NCBI GenBank assembly: GCA_024413875.1
Contig: JAKSVY010000024.1
Location: 1 to 24,708 of the forward strand
Length of the DNA stretch: 24,708 bases
Direction of reading: 5' to 3'
Source of the DNA: Bacilli bacterium
GTDB lineage: Bacteria; Bacillota_I; Bacilli_A; RFN20; CAG-826
Shown: in pieces, positions 7,467 to 14,691 of the stretch
Position numbering within the stretch: the first letter of the stretch is position 1
Layout: every line of letters starts with the position of its first letter
The notes under the pieces: generated by a model
The model's database searches: none
The model's input: only the letters and a program-made list of their open reading frames with translations
Told to the model about the DNA's origin: nothing
Position numbers and translations under genes: made by a program

Positions 7467-8000
7467 ATGAACAAGGCAAAGTACGAAAACTCTATTGTTA
7501 ATGTCCCAGATTTCCCAATCAAGGGCATTCAATTTAAGGACATCACAACATTATTTGAAAATCCAGAAGCATTCAAATATGCGATGGAAGATTTAATTGA
7601 GGCAGTCGATACTTTGCCTAGTTTTAACAAAATTATCGCATTAGACGCAAGGGGCTTCCTTTTAGGCGGCCCTCTTGCGCTTCATTACAATATCCCATTG
7701 GTACTCGCTAGAAAGCCTGGCAAGTTACCAAGGCCAGGTGTTAGTGTTTCTTATGAACTCGAATATGGTAAAAATGCTATGTCGATTTCAGAAGGATCAT
7801 TAAAAGCTGGTGATCGCGCCCTTGTTGTTGATGATTTACTCGCAACAGGCGGAACTATTGACTGCATTAGACAAATTGCAAAGCAAACAGGTGCTGAAGT
7901 AGTCGGTGCAGCAGTAATCATTGAATTAGATGATTTAGGTGGACGTAAAAAACTCGAAGGAATCGATGTCGTTAGCCTACTTCACTATGAAGGTGAATAA
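7467..8000 (+). CDS. apt: Adenine phosphoribosyltransferase
   Basis: A 177-residue type I phosphoribosyltransferase that makes AMP from adenine and PRPP. Family landmarks are DFPIKGIQFKDIT near the N-terminus, ARGF in the base-binding region, RKPGKLP, and the PRPP loop VVDDLLATGGT at about 119-129. Length is typical (170-180). AAGGA lies upstream of the ATG. It follows the permease by 17 bases and precedes prs by about 100 bases. The cytoplasmic enzyme completes purine base salvage with hpt further down. Confidence 0.95.
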   Translation: MNKAKYENSIVNVPDFPIKGIQFKDITTLFENPEAFKYAMEDLIEAVDTLPSFNKIIALDARGFLLGGPLALHYNIPLVLARKPGKLPRPGVSVSYELEYGKNAMSISEGSLKAGDRALVVDDLLATGGTIDCIRQIAKQTGAEVVGAAVIIELDDLGGRKKLEGIDVVSLLHYEGE

Positions 8001-8022
8001 AATAGTTCAAAACTGATAAAAA

Positions 8023-8067
8023 AAGACATAAAGTAAAATTGTGTCTTCCCAAAATAGGTTTTAAAAT
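8023..8067 (+). promoter_or_regulatory. Hairpin and weak promoter before prs
   Basis: AAGACAT (8023-8029) can pair with GTGTCTT (8041-8047), but no T-run follows, so it is not a proper terminator. A possible promoter overlaps it: TTGTGT (8039-8044), 17 bases, TAAAAT (8062-8067). It may add extra transcription of prs-upp-hpt or mark an mRNA processing site. Weak evidence. Confidence 0.3.
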
Positions 8068-8103
8068 TAAAACAAATAAATACTTACACAGAGGTAATTA
8101 AAA

Positions 8104-9084
8104 ATGTCACAAATTCACAATCAAGATGTCCGCATCTACTCTTTAAGCTCTAATCGCTCACTCGCATTAGAAATTGCAAAATATCTCAAGGTTGAATTAG
8201 ACGAATGCAATGTTGTTAGATTCGCTGATGGAGAAGTTAACTTAAACTTAAAAGATACTGCTCGTGGACACCATTGTTTCATCGTTCAATCAACATCTAA
8301 TCCAGTAAATGAAAATTACATGGAATTATTCATTATGATTGATGCTCTTAAGAGAGCTTCAGCAAGAACTATCAACATCATCATGCCTTACTATGGTTAT
8401 GCAAGACAAGATAGAAAAGCTTTAGCAAGACAACCAATCTCTGCTAAATTAATGGCAGATTTAATTACTGTTGCTGGTGCAACACGTGTTCTCGCTATGG
8501 ATTTACACGCTGCTCAAATTCAAGGTTTCTTCAATATCCCAATTGATAACCTTGTTGCTTTACCAGTATTTACTTCATATTTCAAAAAGAGAAATATCCC
8601 AGATTTAACAATTGTTTCACCAGACCATGGTGGTGCAACTCGTGCAAGAAACTTCGCTGTTAACTTTGACAATGCTCCATTAGCAATTATTGATAAGAGA
8701 AGATCTAGACCAAATGTTGTCGAATCAATGACAGTTATTGGTGATGTTAAAGATAGAAACGTCATTATCGTTGATGACTTAGTTGATACAGCAGGTACAT
8801 TAGTAAGTGCTATCAACGTCTTAAAAGAAGCAGGCGCTAAGGATATCTACATGTGTGCTACACACGCAGTATTATCAGGACCAGCTATTGAAAGACTTCA
8901 AAACGCACCTTTAAAAGAATTAGTTGTTACAAACACAATTGAACTTGCAGAATCAAAGAAGATTGCAAAAATTAAACAAATATCTGTTTCAAAGATTTTT
9001 GGTGATGCAATCCTTAACATCTTAGATAACAAGGCTATTAGTGATTTATTCGTATATAGACCTGAAACTGACGAAGAAGAATAA
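8104..9084 (+). CDS. prs: Ribose-phosphate pyrophosphokinase (PRPP synthetase)
   Basis: A 326-residue class I PRPP synthetase that converts ribose-5-phosphate and ATP to PRPP, the cosubstrate of all three phosphoribosyltransferases around it. Visible motifs are RFADGEVN near residue 40, [12 protein letters not shown] in the flexible loop that contacts [16 protein letters not shown] for the metal/ATP site, and the ribose-phosphate loop [10 protein letters not shown] from residue 223. Length is normal (310-330), with an acidic tail. AGAGG is found 9 bases before the ATG. The stop lies 10 bases before upp, with the upp ribosome binding site overlapping the prs 3' end. Confidence 0.96.
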   Translation: MSQIHNQDVRIYSLSSNRSLALEIAKYLKVELDECNVVRFADGEVNLNLKDTARGHHCFIVQSTSNPVNENYMELFIMIDALKRASARTINIIMPYYGYARQDRKALARQPISAKLMADLITVAGATRVLAMDLHAAQIQGFFNIPIDNLVALPVFTSYFKKRNIPDLTIVSPDHGGATRARNFAVNFDNAPLAIIDKRRSRPNVVESMTVIGDVKDRNVIIVDDLVDTAGTLVSAINVLKEAGAKDIYMCATHAVLSGPAIERLQNAPLKELVVTNTIELAESKKIAKIKQISVSKIFGDAILNILDNKAISDLFVYRPETDEEE

Positions 9085-9094
9085 GGAGAAAAAC

Positions 9095-9721
9095 ATGCTT
9101 ACAGTTGTCGAACACCCATTAATTAAAACAAAACTCTCAATTATGAGAGATGAAACAACAAAGGCTAAAGAATTCCGTGAATCACTTGATGAAATTGCTT
9201 CACTTATGACATTCGAGGTCTTTAAAGACTTACAAGTCTATGATTCTGAAGAAACAATCAACACTCCAACAGGCGTAACTCTTCCTAAAAAGAAATTATG
9301 CAACAAGATTATTGTTGCTCCAATCTTAAGAGCAGGTCTTGGAATGGTTGATGGTGTCAAGAAGATGATCCCAACTGCACGTATCGGTCATATTGGTATG
9401 TACCGTAACGAAGAAACACTTGAACCAGTTGAATACTACTTCAAGTTGCCAGTAGTTGAAAATCCATTAGTATTAATCGTTGACCCAATGCTCGCTACAG
9501 GTGGTAGTGCAGTTGCAGCTATTTCAGCTGTTAAGAAGAGAGGATACACAAATATTCGCTTAATGTGCTTAGTTGGTGTTCCAGAAGGTATTAAAACTGT
9601 TCAAGACGCTCACCCAGATGTAAATATCTATATTGCAGCTGTTGATGAAAGATTAAATGAAGTCGGTTACATTCTCCCAGGACTTGGAGATGCTGGCGAT
9701 AGAATCTTCGGTACAAAATAA
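9095..9721 (+). CDS. upp: Uracil phosphoribosyltransferase
   Basis: A 208-residue enzyme producing UMP from uracil and PRPP. Motifs are [10 protein letters not shown], the [18 protein letters not shown] segment, the PRPP loop [10 protein letters not shown] starting at Asp130, and the uracil-binding C-terminus [12 protein letters not shown]. The frame is open further upstream into prs, but the ATG at 9095 is the start: AAGGAG at 9083-9088 precedes it and [11 protein letters not shown] is the conserved N-terminus. The stop overlaps the hpt start by one base (TAATG). It is the enzymatic partner of the UraA permease at the head of the block. Confidence 0.96.
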   Translation: MLTVVEHPLIKTKLSIMRDETTKAKEFRESLDEIASLMTFEVFKDLQVYDSEETINTPTGVTLPKKKLCNKIIVAPILRAGLGMVDGVKKMIPTARIGHIGMYRNEETLEPVEYYFKLPVVENPLVLIVDPMLATGGSAVAAISAVKKRGYTNIRLMCLVGVPEGIKTVQDAHPDVNIYIAAVDERLNEVGYILPGLGDAGDRIFGTK

Positions 9722-10260
9722 TGCTTGAAAAAGATATTGATAGAGTCTTATATTCACACGAAGTAATTGAAGCTAGATGTAAAGAACTTGGTGAACAAAT
9801 CACTAAGGACTATGAAGGAAAAGAACCAGTAGTTATTGGCGTCCTTCGTGGTGCTGTTCCATTTATGGAACATCTTCTTGAAAACATTGATTTAAAGTTA
9901 AAAGTTGATTATATCAAAGTATCTTCATATGAAGGCACTCAATCAACTGGAACATTGATTATTAAACAAGATATTTCAACTAATCTTACTGGTAGGGATG
10001 TCCTTATTGTTGAAGATATTGTTGATACTGGTTTAACAATTAAGAAACTTGTACCTTTACTTCAAGATAGAGGCGCAACAAGCGTCAAAGTTTGTACATT
10101 ACTTCACAAGACTGCTCGCGAAGAATATCATAACAATCTTGATTATGTTGGATTTGTTTGTGATAACTTCTTCGTTGTTGGATTTGGTCTTGATTACAAT
10201 GAATATTACCGTAACCTCCCATACATTGGAGTGTTAAAGAAAGAGATTTACTCAGAATAA
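9721..10260 (+). CDS. hpt: Hypoxanthine(-guanine) phosphoribosyltransferase
   Basis: A 179-residue type I phosphoribosyltransferase that makes IMP/GMP from hypoxanthine/guanine and PRPP. Motifs are GVLRGAVPFM near residue 42, KVSSYEG in the flexible loop, the PRPP loop VEDIVDTGLT with Glu98-Asp99, and the purine-binding VGFGLDYNEYYRNLP at the C-terminus. Length is standard. The ATG overlaps the upp stop by one base, so translation is probably coupled; no separate ribosome binding site is needed. A terminator follows within 30 bases, closing the salvage block. Confidence 0.95.
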   Translation: MLEKDIDRVLYSHEVIEARCKELGEQITKDYEGKEPVVIGVLRGAVPFMEHLLENIDLKLKVDYIKVSSYEGTQSTGTLIIKQDISTNLTGRDVLIVEDIVDTGLTIKKLVPLLQDRGATSVKVCTLLHKTAREEYHNNLDYVGFVCDNFFVVGFGLDYNEYYRNLPYIGVLKKEIYSE

Positions 10261-10266
10261 TTTAAG

Positions 10267-10297
10267 AAGTGTGGTCGTTGACTACACTTTTTATTTT
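10267..10297 (+). terminator. Rho-independent terminator after hpt
   Basis: AAGTGTGGTC pairs with GACTACACTT (10 pairs, one G:U) over a 3-base loop, then a T-rich tract. Confidence 0.85.
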
Positions 10298-10331
10298 AAT
10301 AAAAACTCACCTATGCTATTATTCTTATGCT

Positions 10332-11393
10332 ATGGATACAAAACCATCTATTATTTTTATTCCGAGTTATCAACCAGAAAATACTTTAGTAGTGCTTGCA
10401 AAAGCATTAAACGAAAGAGGATATAAAGTTTTAATTGTTGATGATGGAAGTGGTGAAAAGTTTTTACCTATTTTTGATGAGGCTAGTAAGTACGCTGAAG
10501 TTCTTCACTATATGCCAAATCATGGTAAAGGATATGCCTTAAAGTATGGTTATGACTATATCTATAAAAACTACCACGAATATGAATGTGTCATCACTGC
10601 TGATGGTGATGGACAACATCATATCTTAGATATTAATAAAGTTAGTGATGCTTGTTTAAATGAAAAACGCATCATTATTGGCGATCGTACATTTGATGTA
10701 AAAGTACCTTTACGTAGTAAAGTTGGTAATGATATGTCAAAATTCACCCAATCACTTGCTACATATAGATTCCTTCATGATAACCAATGTGGATTAAGAG
10801 CTTTCCCGATGGAAACATTACCACAAATGTGTAAGATTGGTGGAAATAGATACGAATACGAAATGAATGTTATGAACTACATTTTAAATAAGGAACTCCC
10901 TTTTAGAATGCTTAAAGTTCAAACAATTTATGAAGAAGGAAATAAATCATCTCACTTTAGACCAATTAGAGATACCATCCTTATTCAAAGCGTCTTACTT
11001 AAAAACTTATTAGTGTCTTTAATTTGCTTCTTAGTTCAAGTTGTTGGAGTAGAGTTATTCTATAGATTCTTATTCAATAACATTGATGGTAAGTTTGGAG
11101 TAATTTTCGATTATGAATTAAGCGTTTTATCAGTAATTATCATCGGTTTAATTCTTAATATCGTTTTAAGTTTAATTGTCTTTAGACCAAAAAGACCTAG
11201 TAGAACAATGTTTAGAGTGCTCCTATATCAATTAATCCTTTCGATCGGATATATCGTTGGAGTCTTATTCTTCTCAAGAGTATTAACACTTGATATTGCT
11301 CTTGCGTACTTCCTTTCAGGAGTCCTTTCCATCTTCCCTTTGTATTACTTAATCAAAGGTGTTGGTTTGGTATACGATTACCAAAACTATTAG
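10332..11393 (+). CDS. GT2 glycosyltransferase fused to a GtrA-like membrane domain
   Basis: 353 residues. The first 220 or so are a family 2 glycosyltransferase: SIIFIPSYQPENTL opening, LIVDDGSG nucleotide-binding strand, GKGYALKYG, and the TADGDGQH metal motif. Residues about 230-350 form four hydrophobic helices of the GtrA type. GtrA proteins help move lipid-linked sugars, and GT2 partners of this class (DPM/GtrB-like) charge polyprenyl phosphate with a sugar, so the fusion may do both for cell-surface polymer decoration. The frame is open back to 10269 through the preceding terminator. The ATG at 10332 is chosen because the GT2 domain begins immediately after it. There is no Shine-Dalgarno sequence. 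A TATTAT at 10317-10322 lies about 10 bases upstream, so the mRNA may be leaderless. Confidence 0.85.
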   Translation: MDTKPSIIFIPSYQPENTLVVLAKALNERGYKVLIVDDGSGEKFLPIFDEASKYAEVLHYMPNHGKGYALKYGYDYIYKNYHEYECVITADGDGQHHILDINKVSDACLNEKRIIIGDRTFDVKVPLRSKVGNDMSKFTQSLATYRFLHDNQCGLRAFPMETLPQMCKIGGNRYEYEMNVMNYILNKELPFRMLKVQTIYEEGNKSSHFRPIRDTILIQSVLLKNLLVSLICFLVQVVGVELFYRFLFNNIDGKFGVIFDYELSVLSVIIIGLILNIVLSLIVFRPKRPSRTMFRVLLYQLILSIGYIVGVLFFSRVLTLDIALAYFLSGVLSIFPLYYLIKGVGLVYDYQNY

Positions 11394-11439
11394 TTTTTGT
11401 TACTTTTGACCCTTATTTTCACAACTAGAGGTTAATATC

Positions 11440-11468
11440 TTGATTTTAAATGTTACAAAACTTATACT
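11440..11468 (+). promoter_or_regulatory. Promoter of the degV-hydrolase pair
   Basis: TTGATT (11440-11445), 17 bases, TATACT (11463-11468), 30 bases before the ATG, with AAAGGAGA between. Confidence 0.75.
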
Positions 11469-11498
11469 TTTGTTACACTCATAAAGGAGAGTTTTATT

Positions 11499-12434
11499 AT
11501 GAGAAATTATGAAATCGTTATTGATAGCAGCGCTGATTTAAACGCTGAATTACGTGCTAGATTCGGAATTTATGAAGACTATATCCGTGGCATCATTTAT
11601 ATGCCAGGTGATAAAGAACAATTAGCAGATCTTGAATGGAAGAACCAATCTTCTGAAGAATACTTTAAGATTGTTAAGGCTAAACCAGGTGTAGTTCACA
11701 CAGCTTTCGCAACTACAGAAGAATTTAACCGCGTTGTTGAACCAATCTTAAAAGAAGGTAAAGATGTTATCGTCTTTACAATGAGTAGTGGTATGTCAGG
11801 TACCGCTAACGCATTCAGATTAAATGCTGAAATGCTTTGTGATGACTACCCAGATAGAAAAGTTGCAGTCATTGATACATTAAAGTATTCATCAGCTGTT
11901 GGTATGCTTGCTGTTAGAGCAGCTGAACTCCGTGATGCTGGTAAGTCATTTGATGAAGTAGTTGCTGATGCAAATGAAGTTAAGTTTAACTTACATGAAG
12001 CAGGCGCTATGGATGATCTCCGCTTCTTAGCAGCTTCTGGTAGACTTTCAGCAGGTAAAGCATTCTTTGGTCAAATGGTTGGTGTTCAACCATTCTCAGA
12101 CTTTACTGTTGATGGTAAGAATGTACCTTTAGGTACACTTAAAGGTGCTAAACTTATTGATGAATGTTCATTAGTCTACTTAGAAAAGATTGGTGAAGAT
12201 TTATCTAATCAAATTATCTTTATTACTCACTCAGCTAGAAAAGAACGTGCTGAACAATATAAGAAAGCAGTCATTGAAAGATTTAATCCAAAAGAAGTAA
12301 TTGTTACTGAAGTTGGTGAATCTTGTGGCGCTAATATTGGTCCAGGACTTTGTTGCTTCTTCTTCTATGGTAAGAAGATGGAAGCTGATCGTGCTTTAGA
12401 AACAGCTGTATTTACAGAATATAAAGGAAAATAA
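11499..12434 (+). CDS. DegV family fatty-acid-binding protein
   Basis: 311 residues with DegV/FakB architecture. IVIDSSADL at the N-terminus holds a lipid-contacting Ser. VHTAFATTEEF and FTMSSGMSGT are carboxylate-binding loops. MDDLRFLAASGRLS stands at the usual DLxxLxxGGRI position, and GESCGANIGPGL at the C-terminus corresponds to the usual GPG loop. Such proteins bind fatty acids, and the FakB members present them to FakA kinase for phosphorylation and phospholipid synthesis. No FakA is in the window, so the exact role is open. The stop overlaps the next gene by one base (TAATG), which links it to an alpha/beta hydrolase that could act on lipid or acyl substrates (inference). Confidence 0.9.
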   Translation: MRNYEIVIDSSADLNAELRARFGIYEDYIRGIIYMPGDKEQLADLEWKNQSSEEYFKIVKAKPGVVHTAFATTEEFNRVVEPILKEGKDVIVFTMSSGMSGTANAFRLNAEMLCDDYPDRKVAVIDTLKYSSAVGMLAVRAAELRDAGKSFDEVVADANEVKFNLHEAGAMDDLRFLAASGRLSAGKAFFGQMVGVQPFSDFTVDGKNVPLGTLKGAKLIDECSLVYLEKIGEDLSNQIIFITHSARKERAEQYKKAVIERFNPKEVIVTEVGESCGANIGPGLCCFFFYGKKMEADRALETAVFTEYKGK

Positions 12435-13402
12435 TGTCAGAACCATTAAAAATCACTCTTATTGTTGTTGGTGCAATATTAGGATTCTTCCTTATTGTTG
12501 TTTTACCTATGCTTTTAGCAACAATGCCAATTGCAAAGAAACTCTATAAGAAGGATTGGGTTCGTAGCGATGAGGGTACTCAATTCCCTCGTGGCTGTAG
12601 TGCTCCAGAAATTGATTGGCATTTAGATATGTTTAATCAAGGCATGAAATGGAGAGAAGAAAACCTTGAGTTTATGAAAGAAGTTCAAATTACTTCTCTT
12701 GGAGACAAACTCTTTGGTGAATACTACGACTTTGGATTTGAAAAAACCATTATTTTGCTCCCTGGGAGAGCCGAAACTTGTTGGTATGCTTCATATTATG
12801 GTGAACCATTTAAAAAAGCCGGATATAACCTATTATCAATCGATCCAAGAGCACACGGTTTATCAGAAGGTGATTTAATTACTTTTGGTGTTTATGAAGC
12901 TAAAGACACTCTTGAATGGGCAAAGTTCTTACATGATGAATGTGGAGTTAAACATATTTGTTTATATGGACTTTGTGGTGGTGGAACATCCGCTTGCTTA
13001 GCGTTAACTGATAAAAATTGCCCTTCATATATTGATTTATTTATGAATGATGGAATGCCATATTCATTCTTAAGAGTATTTAAACTTAGAACTAAACATG
13101 GTGGTCACCCAACATTCCCAGTAACACAAGAATTTGCATTCTTAATGAAAAAGAACGCGGGTGTTAATGCTTATAAGCTTAACAACGCTAAGTTAGTAAA
13201 GAAGATTAAAATTCCAACCTTATGTATGGGTGGAACTCTTGACTTCTCAGCTCCTCCTGGAGATTTAAAGAAAATCTATGATAATTCAGCAGCAGAAGAC
13301 AAGGAGATTCATGTCTTTGATAACTGCCGTCACTCACATCTTAGATATGATTCAAAAGAAGAATACGATACTCTTGTTATCGACTTCTTAAAGAGACACT
13401 AA
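12434..13402 (+). CDS. Membrane-anchored alpha/beta hydrolase with Cys nucleophile
   Basis: 322 residues. A single hydrophobic helix at about 8-30 anchors the protein, probably with the hydrolase domain on one face of the membrane. The alpha/beta hydrolase core follows: TIILLPGRAE for the oxyanion region, LLSIDPRAHGLSEG, and the nucleophile elbow GLCGGG at 179-184. An acidic residue is at Asp270 (GGTLDFSAPP) and histidines are at His300 and His302 (CRHSHLRYD). The elbow carries Cys181 where most family members have Ser, giving a Cys-His-Asp triad as in dienelactone hydrolase. It could be an active thiol hydrolase or a weakened one. It is coupled to degV by a one-base stop/start overlap; the pair shares one promoter. 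Substrate unknown. Confidence 0.85.
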   Translation: MSEPLKITLIVVGAILGFFLIVVLPMLLATMPIAKKLYKKDWVRSDEGTQFPRGCSAPEIDWHLDMFNQGMKWREENLEFMKEVQITSLGDKLFGEYYDFGFEKTIILLPGRAETCWYASYYGEPFKKAGYNLLSIDPRAHGLSEGDLITFGVYEAKDTLEWAKFLHDECGVKHICLYGLCGGGTSACLALTDKNCPSYIDLFMNDGMPYSFLRVFKLRTKHGGHPTFPVTQEFAFLMKKNAGVNAYKLNNAKLVKKIKIPTLCMGGTLDFSAPPGDLKKIYDNSAAEDKEIHVFDNCRHSHLRYDSKEEYDTLVIDFLKRH

Positions 13403-13411
13403 AAAATAAAC

Positions 13412-13440
13412 TTGATAAGATATAAAGACTTTAATATAAT
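13412..13440 (+). promoter_or_regulatory. Promoter of tRNA-Trp
   Basis: TTGATA (13412-13417), 17 bases, perfect TATAAT (13435-13440), 11 bases before the mature tRNA end. Confidence 0.85.
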
Positions 13441-13451
13441 CTTATCTTGCT

Positions 13452-13525
13452 AGGAGCATCGTACAACGGCAGTACTCCGGTCTCCAAAACCGTCAATGAG
13501 GGTTCGATTCCTTCTGCTCCTGCCA
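13452..13525 (+). tRNA. tRNA-Trp (anticodon CCA)
   Basis: A 74-base cloverleaf. The acceptor stem is AGGAGCA/TGCTCCT, the D stem GTAC/GTAC, and the anticodon loop CTCCAAA with CCA in the middle. The T arm is GAGGG/CCTTC around TTCGATT, the discriminator base is G, and the 3' CCA is encoded. The outermost anticodon-stem pair is a C-T mismatch. The CCA anticodon reads UGG only, which fits the standard code. Confidence 0.95.
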
Positions 13526-13637
13526 TTAATTGATTCATAGAGATTTTCTCTTTGATAGTAGGACTCCTATTTAGTTCCTGCAAAATGCAAGAAGTCTTCG
13601 TGCTCTGCTAACTTTTTAGGAAAAGTGTCTTCTTGTA
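13526..13637 (+). ncRNA. Structured untranslated tail of the tRNA-Trp transcript (candidate small RNA)
   Basis: Between tRNA-Trp and the next terminator lie about 110 bases without a gene but with three consecutive foldable elements. AGAGA/TCTCT is at 13539-13551. AGGACT/AGTTCCT with a bulge is at 13560-13579. A 7-pair outer stem, CAAGAAG (13588-13594) with CTTCTTG (13629-13635), encloses about 34 bases. No known RNA family was recognised. It may be a 3'-derived small RNA or simply a trailer. Confidence 0.3.
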
Positions 13638-13664
13638 AAAAACTCTCGTAAGTCGAGAGTTTTT
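13638..13664. terminator. Bidirectional terminator between tRNA-Trp and the minus-strand gene
   Basis: AAAAACTCTCG (13638-13648) and CGAGAGTTTTT (13654-13664) pair over a 5-base loop, with T-runs on both strands. It ends the plus-strand tRNA transcript and the minus-strand gene at 13667-14017. It is a near copy of the one at 14692-14716. Confidence 0.9.
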
Positions 13665-13666
13665 TG

Positions 13667-14017
13667 TTACTTATTTTTTGCTTCTAGATCATCAATTAAC
13701 TTTTCGTCTATTTTGGATAAATGCCATGATGAATATGGTTTTGAGAATCTACTTGAAGGTATATTTCGAATTTTGTGTCTATTAATAAAACACGTTCTAT
13801 CATCTTTTGAGTTAGGATTTGTATGAAGTTGTATATAGACATTTGGCTTATCTAAAAATCTTTCAAAAGAATGAGTAATCAAGTAACCATCTAGGTATAT
13901 CTTGCCATCCAATTTTTCTTCTTTTACCGCAACAATTAGACACGGATGACCGATTGATACTTTGTATACTCTAAAATGGTACTTATCTGGTCCATTATAT
14001 TTTTTAAATCTTGCCAC
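13667..14017 (-). CDS. Hypothetical protein, possibly PemK/MazF-like fold
   Basis: 116 residues, basic, no signal peptide. The start is GTG at 14017, chosen because AAGGAG lies 6 bases upstream; the nearby ATG at 14019 is in another frame and soon stops. GHPCLIVAV, IYLDGYLITHS and the C-terminal NIPSSRF...LSKIDEKLIDDLE follow the order seen in MazF/PemK ribonuclease-like proteins (RPALVVS, PITS, and the KLSDEEMAEVD-type tail). The match is by eye and weak. No antitoxin precedes it on the same strand; the nearest short gene (14222) is divergent. AATTAAGT and ACCTAATT form an imperfect inverted repeat upstream at about 14034-14056, around a TATACT -10. It could be a solitary toxin-like protein or an unrelated conserved small protein. 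Confidence 0.6.
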   Translation of the reverse strand: MARFKKYNGPDKYHFRVYKVSIGHPCLIVAVKEEKLDGKIYLDGYLITHSFERFLDKPNVYIQLHTNPNSKDDRTCFINRHKIRNIPSSRFSKPYSSWHLSKIDEKLIDDLEAKNK

Positions 14018-14122
14018 ATTTTTCTCCTTTCAAATTAAGTATAAATAACCTAATTGAAAGCTATTCCCAAACTTGCGCATTCAAGAAGTACAAGAAAACG
14101 AACTTAAAAAAGGACATATAGA

Positions 14123-14180
14123 AATCTAGTGATGTTATGTATTATATTTTTAAGAACGCGAAATTAGTGAGCACTAGATT
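14123..14180. repeat. 9-bp inverted repeat upstream of the 60-residue gene
   Basis: AATCTAGTG (14123-14131) is perfectly mirrored by CACTAGATT (14172-14180), with 40 A+T-rich bases between. It could fold as a stem in the leader of the gene at 14222 or be an operator pair. Confidence 0.45.
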
Positions 14181-14221
14181 CGTTTATTGAAAGAGATCGA
14201 AACAAAGGTGGTTAACGCATA

Positions 14222-14404
14222 ATGGAAAATGAAAAGAAGTATATATTTACAAAACAAACAAATGAAGATGATATGAAATACTTTCATGTTCACATAGACA
14301 AATATCAAGATCCTAATTTCAATATCGAAGAATATCTAGATAATTATGTAAAAGAAAATAAAGAAAAATTGGAAGCGTTTCTTAATTCTGAAACAACAAA
14401 ATAA
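14222..14404 (+). CDS. Hypothetical 60-residue charged protein
   Basis: Starts MENEKKYIFTKQTNEDDMKY and ends with a Glu/Lys-rich stretch (DNYVKENKEKLEAFLNSE) likely to be helical. No membrane segment or known motif. AAGGTGG lies 10 bases before the ATG, a little far but usable. Divergent from the possible PemK-like gene. No good plus-strand terminator follows directly, because the hairpin at 14424-14456 lacks a T-run on this strand. Its transcript may therefore continue to 14716, antisense to the small ORF at 14470-14544. Size and charge would suit an antitoxin or DNA-mimic-like protein, but nothing in the sequence proves it. Confidence 0.55.
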   Translation: MENEKKYIFTKQTNEDDMKYFHVHIDKYQDPNFNIEEYLDNYVKENKEKLEAFLNSETTK

Positions 14405-14417
14405 ATATCTTTTTAAA

Positions 14418-14456
14418 TAAAAAAGTGTCCCATTCCTTTTTAAGGAACGAGACACT
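14418..14456 (-). terminator. Rho-independent terminator on the minus strand
   Basis: AGTGTC (14424-14429) pairs with GACACT (14451-14456). After a 3-base internal loop, TTCCTT pairs with AAGGAA. Read on the minus strand the stem is followed by TTTTTTATTT; on the plus strand no T-run follows. It therefore ends a minus-strand transcript arriving from above 14456, and the only candidate there is the small ORF at 14470-14544. Confidence 0.75.
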
Positions 14457-14469
14457 AGTAACGAGGTAA

Positions 14470-14544
14470 TTATGCTACGTGTTCAAGAGCGAAGAAGAGG
14501 AAGTTGAATACGATGAACACGTATGGCTTGTTCAATGCAATCAT
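14470..14544 (-). CDS. Candidate 24-residue hydrophobic peptide
   Basis: The reverse strand encodes a peptide that starts MIALNKPYV and ends FFALEHVA, a single membrane-spanning-length hydrophobic stretch with few charges. Its stop lies 14 bases from a proper minus-strand terminator, which supports a real transcript. AAGGA directly abuts the ATG, too close for an ideal site. A 16-codon frame just upstream (MHYRCTKAQDCWENKE) ends with TGA overlapping this ATG by four bases, which could deliver ribosomes by coupling. Within the coding part, ACGTGTTCA (14477-14485) and TGAACACGT (14514-14522) form a perfect inverted repeat. The layout resembles a type I toxin, but chance cannot be excluded. Confidence 0.3.
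   Translation of the reverse strand: MIALNKPYVFIVFNFLFFALEHVA
14477..14522. repeat. 9-bp perfect inverted repeat
   Basis: ACGTGTTCA (14477-14485) and TGAACACGT (14514-14522), 28 bases apart. They can form a stem in RNA from either strand. Confidence 0.6.
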
Positions 14545-14672
14545 TCCTTATTTTCCCAGCAATCTTGTGCTTTGGTGCAGCGGTAATGCATAGTTTGTTT
14601 AATAATACTTTGAATGTCAAAAAACCAGTAGAAAATAAACAACCATCATCAAAAACAATCAAATTCAGATAA
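14535..14672 (+). CDS. Candidate 45-residue small membrane protein
   Basis: The plus-strand frame begins MQSFLIFPAILCFGAAVMHS, a plausible membrane helix, followed by a basic tail ending KTIKFR. No ribosome binding site precedes it. The same frame, read upstream, reaches an ATG at 14472 with a GAGG site, but two in-frame TGA codons (14505 and 14514) interrupt it. It may therefore be a decayed gene, a chance frame, or would need UGA readthrough. It overlaps the minus-strand peptide ORF at 14470-14544 antisense. The terminator at 14692 follows. Confidence 0.2.
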   Translation: MQSFLIFPAILCFGAAVMHSLFNNTLNVKKPVENKQPSSKTIKFR

Positions 14673-14691
14673 TCGTATTAGCAAAAAATTT

